A program made the translations under genes and the position numbers. This document shows positions 17,661 to 25,446 of a DNA stretch of 64,000 nt, piece after piece. Below the pieces are notes generated by a model. The model was not told the origin of the DNA. It searched no databases and saw only the letters and a list, made by a program, of their open reading frames with translations. The stretch lies in assembly GCA_017415555.1 (NCBI GenBank), contig JAFQGF010000017.1, positions 1 through 64,000 of the forward strand, written 5' to 3'. Position 1 is the first letter of the stretch. Every line of letters starts with the position of its first letter. This stretch comes from Akkermansia sp. (GTDB taxonomy: Bacteria; Verrucomicrobiota; Verrucomicrobiia; Verrucomicrobiales; Akkermansiaceae).

Positions 17661-18872
17661 TCACCTCAGCATGGAGAGAGCGCGTTCCGTAGCAGAGAGC
17701 GCATCTGCCACATCCTGCTCCGTGTTGTACAGGGCGAAGGAATAGCGTGTAGTGCCGGTGGTACCGAGATATTGCATGAGCGGCTGGCAACAATGGTGGC
17801 CGGTGCGAACGGCAACCCCCATCTGATCCAGCAGAGTACCAAGATCGTAGTGGTGAACCCCGGGAATAATAACGGAAATAAGCGCACCGCGTCCCTCTTT
17901 CGGGCCGAGAATGTTAATCCCGCCCATGGCCGCAAGACCATCGTACAAAGCATGGGTCAGCCGCTGCTCATGGGCATCGATTGTCTCCGGACCGATGCTG
18001 AGCACATAGTCCAGCGCAGCGGCCAGCACAATATTGCCGCAGATATTCGGCGTGCCCGCCTCATACTTAAAAGGCAGCTCATTGTATGTGGTACCGGTGA
18101 ATGAGACTTCCTTAATCATCTCGCCTCCCCCCTGCCACGGCGGAAGCTGAGAGAGCAGCTCCTCGCGCCCCCACAATACCCCCGTGCCGGTGGGCGCATA
18201 CACCTTGTGACCGGAAAAAGCATAAAAATCGCATCCCAGGCGCTGCACATCCACCGCCATGTGGGCCGTGCTCTGAGCACCATCTACCAGGAAAATACAA
18301 TCCGGGCGGTTTCGTTTAGCGGCCTCAATCATCCGGGGAATAGGGTTCACAACTCCCAGAGCATTGGAAATATATGGGGCAGCCACAATTCGAGTGCGAG
18401 GCCCGAGCAAGGCAAGATAGGCCTCCATATCCAGAGTAAGAGCCTCGGTAAGCGGGATGGGGCGCAGTATAGCTCCGCAGCGGGCACAGAGCATTTGCCA
18501 GGGCACTATGTTGGAGTGGTGCGCATCTGTAGTCACCAGCACTTCATCCCCCTCGCTCACCATACCGGAAAGAGCCAGCACCTGCGCCACCAGATTGATA
18601 GCCTCCGTACATCCGCGAGTGAACACAACCTCACGCTCCGAGGCCGCGTGCAGAAAACGCGCCACCGAGCTACGCGCCGCCTCATGAGCCTCCGTAGCCA
18701 TGCGGCTGAGATAATGAGCACCACGATGAATGTTGGAATTAAGTTTCTCGTAATAATCCCGCTCTGCCTGCAGAACAGCGAGGGGCTTGTGGGTCGTGGC
18801 CGCATTGTCCAGATACACCATGCGACGTTTCCCGATTCTGGTGGCAAGGATAGGAAAATCTTGGGTATTCAT
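17661..18872 (-). CDS. sufS: Cysteine desulfurase, SufS type
   Basis: Group II cysteine desulfurase that takes sulfur from cysteine for Fe-S cluster assembly, using PLP. It starts with the SufS-like VYLDNAATTHKPLAV, has DAHHSN, the PLP lysine in FYAFSGHKVYAPTG, and the catalytic cysteine in RTGHHCCQPLM. Length 403 is typical. No sufBCD or sufE/sufU genes lie in the window; SufS genes usually sit beside them, so this one is either isolated or its partners are elsewhere. It lies 21 bp after the conserved unknown gene, as the third gene of a probable pbp-unknown-sufS transcript. Confidence 0.95.
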   Translation of the reverse strand: MNTQDFPILATRIGKRRMVYLDNAATTHKPLAVLQAERDYYEKLNSNIHRGAHYLSRMATEAHEAARSSVARFLHAASEREVVFTRGCTEAINLVAQVLALSGMVSEGDEVLVTTDAHHSNIVPWQMLCARCGAILRPIPLTEALTLDMEAYLALLGPRTRIVAAPYISNALGVVNPIPRMIEAAKRNRPDCIFLVDGAQSTAHMAVDVQRLGCDFYAFSGHKVYAPTGTGVLWGREELLSQLPPWQGGGEMIKEVSFTGTTYNELPFKYEAGTPNICGNIVLAAALDYVLSIGPETIDAHEQRLTHALYDGLAAMGGINILGPKEGRGALISVIIPGVHHYDLGTLLDQMGVAVRTGHHCCQPLMQYLGTTGTTRYSFALYNTEQDVADALSATERALSMLR

Positions 18873-18893
18873 CTGCTGTTATCTCTATAGATG

Positions 18894-20303
18894 TCAGTGA
18901 ACGCCGCGAATGTGTTCCACCATACGGCAAGCCTCTTTCGGCACATACTCCTGCCAAGCGTTATCGCCTTCATGAATCATGCGGATAATATCACGAGGAG
19001 TCCGGAAAAGAAGTTTCTGGTTGAAGTATGGCACCGAAATAATATCCGCATTATCCAGCAAATACTTGTAAAGATGCACATACTTGGTGGGAGCCACGTA
19101 TGTACCGGCTGTCACAAACTCGCCCGTGCGGCGGTTAATCCACGGAGTGACGTAAAGTTTGGTGCGGTTGAGGAAGAGGCTGCCCATATCACTGAGGATA
19201 CCGCCGGGACTATCCGTTGCCCACTTATCCTTAAACAACTCGTTCAGCAGGCCGATAGAAAGCGCAATAGCAATGGGCTCCCGGGTAAACTGATTGAGCA
19301 AGGCAGAGATTCGGTGGAAGTGGGTGATATTCGTCACCATCACCGTCTTGCCACAAGCGGCCAGAGCATCTGCCCTGTCGATAAACTCCAGCAAATCGAC
19401 CTCCCTTCCCTCGCCTCGGAGAAGGTTGGAAAGGGATATTTCGCAGATATCCACCACGCGCTCGTGCTGAGCCTCCGGCAGAGACTCCGTGAATTTGGTA
19501 CGCACGGCATCCATCATCTCCAAGTGAATATTGCAGAGCGGCAGGAAGCTGCCACGCATCAGCACAATGGGGCGTTTGTACAGGAAATCGGCAGGCTGGG
19601 CCACCGTGCCATCCGGGCAGAAAAGTGTAGCCTTGCTGAGCCCACTACGCACAAGCTGCAGTGCCAGAATGCGGTTATCGAACATACCAAACCCATTGCC
19701 GGAGAAGCGCATATAATCCACCTCGAACATACTCAGGTCGAGATTATCACCCACCCCCTTCACGAACGCATCCATGTGCTCCCGATTATAGAAAAGAGAA
19801 TGCAACAGATTGACCCCCAGCACCCCCAGAATACGCATCTGCACATCGTGATCCGGCACCAGCAGGCGCACATGCATCACCAAGTCACTGGGCTCGGCCT
19901 GCGGACGCAGTTGAAAACGCACACCAATCCAGGCGCTCCAGGGACCATTGTCGCGGTAGCCCTTGCATTTGACGGTATTACAGAAAGAGAAGAAGCAGCT
20001 TTCCGCACCACGCTTTTCTCCCAAGCGGTTAATGAGCTGAGCATACTCATAATCCATCATCTGCAACAAACGCTCCTGGGACACATAGCGGCGCACCGGG
20101 CCATAGAGCGTGTCGCTCACCGTCATATCGTAGGCAGAAATCGTCTTAGCCACGGTGCCGGCAGCACCACCACTGCGAAAGAACCAGTTAGCGGTCTCCT
20201 GGCCGGCGCCAATTTCTGCGAAAGTACCATATAAAGCCTTATCCATGTTGATTCGGAAGGCCTTTTCCTGAGTTGCGGCAAGGGTTTGAGTATCGGAAGA
20301 CAT
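18894..20303 (-). CDS. Conserved cytoplasmic protein of unknown function
   Basis: 469 residues with no signal peptide or membrane span. The N-terminal block ALYGTFAEIGAGQETANWFF followed by GTVAKTISAYDMTVSD recalls a family spread over Planctomycetes, Bacteroidetes and Cyanobacteria that databases label inconsistently (some as a nucleotide adenylyltransferase, some even as a TonB receptor); I treat these labels as unproven. Other conserved-looking parts are DYMRFSGNGF, FCPDGTVAQP and the VMVTNITHFHRISALL segment. No P-loop or HxGH nucleotidyl-transfer motif is seen. It lies between the class A PBP (19 bp) and sufS (21 bp), probably in one transcript. Confidence 0.8.
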   Translation of the reverse strand: MSSDTQTLAATQEKAFRINMDKALYGTFAEIGAGQETANWFFRSGGAAGTVAKTISAYDMTVSDTLYGPVRRYVSQERLLQMMDYEYAQLINRLGEKRGAESCFFSFCNTVKCKGYRDNGPWSAWIGVRFQLRPQAEPSDLVMHVRLLVPDHDVQMRILGVLGVNLLHSLFYNREHMDAFVKGVGDNLDLSMFEVDYMRFSGNGFGMFDNRILALQLVRSGLSKATLFCPDGTVAQPADFLYKRPIVLMRGSFLPLCNIHLEMMDAVRTKFTESLPEAQHERVVDICEISLSNLLRGEGREVDLLEFIDRADALAACGKTVMVTNITHFHRISALLNQFTREPIAIALSIGLLNELFKDKWATDSPGGILSDMGSLFLNRTKLYVTPWINRRTGEFVTAGTYVAPTKYVHLYKYLLDNADIISVPYFNQKLLFRTPRDIIRMIHEGDNAWQEYVPKEACRMVEHIRGVH

Positions 20304-20322
20304 GGCAGAAAATAATAAATAA

Positions 20323-22926
20323 TCAGAAGGGAAGCGGCATCACAGGCATAGTACGCATCTGCCTGGGAGGCGTGAGTTGAATGGAATTATCGATAGCGGG
20401 CTGGTCTGTATCCTCAGCCACATCGTCCATAGAAATGTTCATATCCTCGGCACCGGAGGAAGCAGACTGCGCGAGGTCATCCGCGCTTTTATAGCGAGGA
20501 TTCAGAGTAGTAATACAGCCATAGGGGTCTTCCCCCAGCAGAGCCGAGGCCTTGGGAAGCACCGGCACAATGGGCAGAACTCGGGAGGAACCGGTGTGGC
20601 TGGTCCCCACCTCCAGAAAGTCTCCGAGCGAGGGGCTGCCGTCTCCATGCACTGTGCACATGCCAAGCGTCACATCCCCTTTTGGGAAAAACTCCCGGTA
20701 TGTGGGGCGTGCGTAAGTAGGCTTCCCATCCTTCATTGTTTTCTCGAAGCAGAAATTCGTGGCAAGGTGGCCGGAGGAAAGGCAAATCTCCACCTCCTCC
20801 GTATCCTCCGGTATGTTGATATCAGCATTGGGATAGGAACTCTGGGCCGCCTTGGCTTTGAACACGGCTCCCAACACCGGTGCGCAGGTATCGCCGGCAA
20901 ACGCTTCCGGGTAAATGGCACTGTGGTCGTTGAGGAACCCCATCCAGATACCGCAGGTCACGTCAGCATCGTACCCAAAGAGCGTTGTGTCCGAAAAGTC
21001 ATAATTCGTTCCACTCTTGACGGCCCCCTTGAAAGAATCCGGCAGATAGGGGCGCACACGCACAGCAGAACCTGACGTCATGGATTCCTGCATAATGGAA
21101 TGCAGGCGATAGGCCGTACAGGGCGTGGTACTCTTCACCTGGCTACGCGTCAGGTCATGCGGATTCTGCCAGAGCACCTTTCCGTTGCTGTCCGTCACTT
21201 TGCTCACGATGTAGGGAACCACGGGGCGACTGCCGCAGTTGGGAAACACCGTGTAGGCCAACACCATTTCGCGCAGGCTCATAGGCTCCGTACCCAGGTA
21301 CACACGGGGGTAGTACTGCGGGCGGGCCTCGGTACTGCTCGGATTTCTGTTCGGCGGAGTAATGCCCACATTGGTCAGAGTCGTCACAAAGGGCTTGGCC
21401 GCAACTTTAGGATTGGACGACAGAGCAATTCCCAGGCGTGCCGAGGCGGCAATCTTGGACCAGCAAAGAGCCTGCCGTGCCGTCACCGTATCCAGATAGC
21501 GTCCTTTCTCCACCTCCATACCCCATTCACCCAGAATACCTTCCGTACCACCGATACCGGCCAGACGGTTATCCAGCGCATCGTCCACCAGTCGGCTGCA
21601 GGGGGTATAGCCATTGTCGAAGGCGCACATGTAAAGGAACGGCAACAACGATGTACCCACCGGTCTGCGGCCGCTCTCAATAAAATCGTAATTATCGCGC
21701 CCGAAACTCCGGCCGGCCACATATACCAGAGTAGCACCGGTCTTATTGTCCAGAGCATACACGGCCCCATCCAGATAGCGATGCTTGTTAGCGTCCGGGT
21801 GCTTCCTGTCATCGAACTTCACATGAGCGTAGTCCGGGCGGGCTTCAATCTCGCTCAGGCGGGTACTGAGAGCATCCTCTGCGGCCTGCTGCATGCGTTT
21901 ATCAATAGTGGTATACACCTTCAACCCGGCACTTTTCACGATTTCCTCACCGCGAACGGGATCCTGGAAAAGATCGATAGTCTGCTGCTGAACAAGAGCG
22001 TGCAGATGCGAGGTCTGTCGGCTCAACGGCTTGGGGTTGAGCACCATGGGTTGTTTCTTAAGGCGTTCGGCCTCCTGCAGCGTCAGATAATTCAGGCGTT
22101 GCATGCGGTCTATCACGTCATTTCTCCACTTAAAATTCAGCTCAAAATTACGGATGGGGTTGTAATTCTCCGGGTTCTTGATAAGAGCCGCAATACTGGC
22201 ACTCTCGCGCACAGTAAGATCTGCCGGCTCCTTGCCGAAATACCCCAGAGAAGCCGCGCGAATACCATAATAACCGCGTCCGAAATAGATACGGTTGAGG
22301 TAGAACTCCATAATCTGGCGCTTGTCGTACTTCTGCTCGATACGCATAGCGAGGAAGATTTCCACAATCTTGCGCTCATATTTGCTGCCACCGCGTGCCC
22401 GAGTGCGGTGCTCCAGGTCATACGCATTGCGAGCCAACTGCTGAGTGATGGTAGAGGCTCCCTGATTAGCCCCACCGGCCACAAGAGCCTCTCGTGCAGC
22501 TCGCACAATACCGATGGGGTCGTAACCATTGTGTTTCCAGAAGTTCTTATCCTCCTGTGCCACAAGAGCATCAATCATGCTGTGGGAAATTTTATCGTAG
22601 GTTACATAGCTTCGGTTCTCATCGAAAATGCGCCCTATCTCCTCGCCATTGCGGTCGTAGATGATGCAGGGGTGGTCCAGATTATTGATATCCTCCAAAT
22701 CGAACTCATTGGCCCACTTCTGGTACTTGGCTGTAAAAACATTAAAGCCAACATAGCCCCCCACGGCACAAACGAGAACAAATACACCGAACACAACGGA
22801 GAGGCGAATCAGAAACCGCTTCCAACGGCTTCCCCCACGCGCGACAGCCTCCTTACGGGGAGTCAGGCTGCGCCTGCGGGTCTCCGCCTCCTTGCGGCGG
22901 TTCTGATACTCATCTAAGTCGTCCAT
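20323..22926 (-). CDS. Class A penicillin-binding protein with degenerate transpeptidase site
   Basis: A membrane-anchored peptidoglycan synthase, 867 residues. After a charged N-terminus and one membrane span (about 37-60) comes an intact GT51 transglycosylase: catalytic Glu125 in EDKNFWKHNGYD, then GASTITQQLARN, and RKIVEIFLAMRIEQKYDKRQ. The penicillin-binding domain keeps its overall layout but not its active site. The SxxK position reads TSLL (425-428, in PVGTSLLPFLY), so both the nucleophile Ser and the Lys are lost. The SxN position reads SKI (490-492). Only KSGT (637-640) remains. It may be a transglycosylase only. ATG at 22926 is preferred over a GTG at 22950. Confidence 0.93.
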   Translation of the reverse strand: MDDLDEYQNRRKEAETRRRSLTPRKEAVARGGSRWKRFLIRLSVVFGVFVLVCAVGGYVGFNVFTAKYQKWANEFDLEDINNLDHPCIIYDRNGEEIGRIFDENRSYVTYDKISHSMIDALVAQEDKNFWKHNGYDPIGIVRAAREALVAGGANQGASTITQQLARNAYDLEHRTRARGGSKYERKIVEIFLAMRIEQKYDKRQIMEFYLNRIYFGRGYYGIRAASLGYFGKEPADLTVRESASIAALIKNPENYNPIRNFELNFKWRNDVIDRMQRLNYLTLQEAERLKKQPMVLNPKPLSRQTSHLHALVQQQTIDLFQDPVRGEEIVKSAGLKVYTTIDKRMQQAAEDALSTRLSEIEARPDYAHVKFDDRKHPDANKHRYLDGAVYALDNKTGATLVYVAGRSFGRDNYDFIESGRRPVGTSLLPFLYMCAFDNGYTPCSRLVDDALDNRLAGIGGTEGILGEWGMEVEKGRYLDTVTARQALCWSKIAASARLGIALSSNPKVAAKPFVTTLTNVGITPPNRNPSSTEARPQYYPRVYLGTEPMSLREMVLAYTVFPNCGSRPVVPYIVSKVTDSNGKVLWQNPHDLTRSQVKSTTPCTAYRLHSIMQESMTSGSAVRVRPYLPDSFKGAVKSGTNYDFSDTTLFGYDADVTCGIWMGFLNDHSAIYPEAFAGDTCAPVLGAVFKAKAAQSSYPNADINIPEDTEEVEICLSSGHLATNFCFEKTMKDGKPTYARPTYREFFPKGDVTLGMCTVHGDGSPSLGDFLEVGTSHTGSSRVLPIVPVLPKASALLGEDPYGCITTLNPRYKSADDLAQSASSGAEDMNISMDDVAEDTDQPAIDNSIQLTPPRQMRTMPVMPLPF

Positions 22927-22990
22927 GCTCTTGTGTGGATAGAATAGCACAAGAGCATGGTTATTTCAAGGCACAAATGGCGGGATTCCG

Positions 22991-24487
22991 TCAGTTTTTA
23001 GCGGGCGGGGTTCCCGTCCGCACATAAATGAGCACCGCGAGAATGAGGAGCGAGGCAACGCCGCCAACGGCAGAAGAAATACCAACAGGCAGGCGGATAC
23101 CACAATCCGGAGCACTGAGGAGGTAGGTCGTGCACATCGTGGTCATGAACATAGCGGGCAGAGTCACCAGCCAATGGCAACGGCCACGCATGCGGAGCAG
23201 TACCGCCAATGTCCACAGAGTAAAGCAGGACAACGCCTGATTGGCCCAACCGAAATAGCGCCAGATAACGCTGAAATCGATATTGGCTATCAGGATGACC
23301 AGCGCAAACAAAGGAACCGCCAGGGCGAGACGACGCATTGCCGTAGTCTGCGGCATACGAACCATATCCGCCACCATCAGACGGCAGCAGCGCATAGCCG
23401 TATCTCCGCTGGTAATGGGCAGCACAACTACACCCAACACAGCCAGCCAGGCACCGGTGGGCCCCAACAGAGTAGTGCAGGCCTGATTCACGGCAATGGC
23501 CGGGTTGGCCAGAATAAGCTCCCGGAAAGACATGCCCAGCTGCCCGGCAGCGGCCAACTGCGGCACCATCTTACCATTAGCAGCTTGTGCCAGAACATAC
23601 TCCGTCTCCAGAGACCCCAGACTGAGCCCTACCGTGCACCAAATCAGAGCCACGAGCCCCTCCATTACCATCGCGCCGTAGAAAACCGGGCGCAGTCGGC
23701 GCGCCTGCTGCAGGCAACGCACCATCATAGGACTCTGCGTGGCATGAAAGCCGGATATGGCGCCGCAGGCAATTGTTACGAATATCATGGGCCACACCGA
23801 CAACCCCTGCGGATGCTGATTGAGGGAGAACTCCATCTCGGGCAGCACCCCCACCGCCGAGCAGGGAAGAGACACCGCCATACTGGCCGCCATCAGAATG
23901 AAAAGCACACCGAAAATGGGATATATTTTCCCGATAATGACATCAATGGGCAACACAGTTGCCAGGAAATAATACACCAGGATGATAACGCACCACCAGA
24001 TTACCGGCACCTCTGCCACCAGCGCATGCAGCATACCGGCCGGACCAGTGGTGAAGACAACGCCTACCAGCAGCATCAGCAGCACACACAGACAACGCAT
24101 CAGATACCGGGCCGGTCGCCCCAGATACCGCCCAACCAGTTCCGGCAGGTTTTCGCCACCATGCTCCGCACTGGCAACGGCCGACAGAAAATCATGCACA
24201 GCACCGGCCAGAATGCAGCCCACAACAATCCATACCAACGCGACCGGCCCGAACAAACAGCCGGCAAACGCCCCGAACACCGGCCCCAGACCGGCAATGT
24301 TGAGCAGCTGAATCAGGAACACACGCCAAGTCGGCATAGCCACATAGTCCACCCCGTCAGCCTGCCGCCGGCAAGGCATCACCATACGAAAATCCACCCC
24401 GTACACGCGCTCCGCCAGCCGGCCATACAACAAGTACCCCAACACCAGCAACAAGGCGCAGGCACCGAAAATCAAAACGCCAGTCAT
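22991..24487 (-). CDS. cstA: CstA-family transporter
   Basis: A 498-residue inner-membrane carrier with about 14-16 hydrophobic segments. CstA hallmarks are present: LNIAGLGPVFGAFAGCLFGP, the HDFLSA motif, and GAISGFHATQSPMMVRC. E. coli CstA and BtsT import pyruvate and possibly peptides; this shorter form is typical of many gut bacteria and its substrate is not established. The true start is the ATG at 24487, seven bases after the stop of the thioredoxin-like gene; an upstream extension to 24574 only reads through that gene's end. It is last in a run of tightly spaced minus-strand genes. Confidence 0.92.
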   Translation of the reverse strand: MTGVLIFGACALLLVLGYLLYGRLAERVYGVDFRMVMPCRRQADGVDYVAMPTWRVFLIQLLNIAGLGPVFGAFAGCLFGPVALVWIVVGCILAGAVHDFLSAVASAEHGGENLPELVGRYLGRPARYLMRCLCVLLMLLVGVVFTTGPAGMLHALVAEVPVIWWCVIILVYYFLATVLPIDVIIGKIYPIFGVLFILMAASMAVSLPCSAVGVLPEMEFSLNQHPQGLSVWPMIFVTIACGAISGFHATQSPMMVRCLQQARRLRPVFYGAMVMEGLVALIWCTVGLSLGSLETEYVLAQAANGKMVPQLAAAGQLGMSFRELILANPAIAVNQACTTLLGPTGAWLAVLGVVVLPITSGDTAMRCCRLMVADMVRMPQTTAMRRLALAVPLFALVILIANIDFSVIWRYFGWANQALSCFTLWTLAVLLRMRGRCHWLVTLPAMFMTTMCTTYLLSAPDCGIRLPVGISSAVGGVASLLILAVLIYVRTGTPPAKN

Positions 24488-24494
24488 CTTCCTG

Positions 24495-25430
24495 TTATTC
24501 CTTGGTCGTATTCCCGAGAGCCGTCTTGCCGGGCGAGGAGTTGCTTGCGGGAGCGGCCTCGCCCCGAGCCTCACGAGGCTCCACCCAGAGCTTTATAGCA
24601 CCTTCTGCATATGCAGCGTAAATGGAAGTGGGGTCGATGTTGCGCATTTCGTTATAAATGGCACGCAAACGCGCAGCAGAACCGCCATTACGCCGGACAT
24701 GGCCGGAATATGCTGCAAGAATTTCCTGGCGCTGACGGCGAGAATAATAGCCATCAGAAATCACGGAACGCATATATTTGGCAGCCTGCTCCAAGCTCAT
24801 TGTCTGCATTTTCTGCCCCACCTCCAACATGCCGGTATCATTGGTAGCCAGAGAGCCCAGCCCCGTAGCGGCACCCTGCCCCAGGGGATTGGCGGGCATG
24901 CGAATACCGGGCATATCAGCGGCCTCTGCCAGGGCATTAGTCTGGCGCTTACCATTGGCTCCGCGAGCTTTCTTGAGCAGTTTTTCCTGCTCGGTGTATG
25001 AATCCAGAATCAACTCCAGAGCAGCACCGGCCGTTTCGGGGTCCTTCATCTCATCTGCGCTCTGTACCACACCGCGCAGGTTTCCCTGCCCATCCACCAC
25101 AGCCAGACAGGGATAGCTCCATATGCCCCCGGGCAGATTCCCATCCCCCATCACTTTTTTATACTCACGCTGCTCTTTTTCGTTGGGAAGCTGATATATC
25201 GGCACAGCCAGAAAGATAGCCCCGCGGGCATACTTCATGATTTTGCGCTTTTTTACGAAGAGTTCATACTTCGCCTCGCTCACCTTGTCGTAATTAGCGC
25301 CATAACAAAACAGCACCACGGGTTTGCGTTCGGTAGCTTTGGCAAGGGCATTCTGGTAGTCCGCGCCCTCCGCGGGGGTGATAGCGAAGGGAGCCAACAG
25401 CATTACAGCAGTTAATAAATACTTCAACAT
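24495..25430 (-). CDS. Exported thioredoxin-fold-like protein
   Basis: A 311-residue protein with a signal peptide (MLKYLLTAVMLLAPFAITPAEGA). The first 150 mature residues look like a thioredoxin-type fold without the CxxC pair: KPVVLFCYGANYDKVSEAKYE, then a strand FLAVPIYQLP and YPCLAVVDGQGNLRGVVQS. The rest is helical with a low-complexity end (APASNSSPGK). A redox role is unlikely without CxxC, so it may be a binding or scaffold protein. ATG at 25430 is chosen because it begins the signal peptide; the frame is open to 25559. It lies 16 bp downstream of the large transglutaminase-like gene and 7 bp before cstA. Confidence 0.75.
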   Translation of the reverse strand: MLKYLLTAVMLLAPFAITPAEGADYQNALAKATERKPVVLFCYGANYDKVSEAKYELFVKKRKIMKYARGAIFLAVPIYQLPNEKEQREYKKVMGDGNLPGGIWSYPCLAVVDGQGNLRGVVQSADEMKDPETAGAALELILDSYTEQEKLLKKARGANGKRQTNALAEAADMPGIRMPANPLGQGAATGLGSLATNDTGMLEVGQKMQTMSLEQAAKYMRSVISDGYYSRRQRQEILAAYSGHVRRNGGSAARLRAIYNEMRNIDPTSIYAAYAEGAIKLWVEPREARGEAAPASNSSPGKTALGNTTKE

Positions 25431-25446
25431 AACATTGGGGAAAGGT

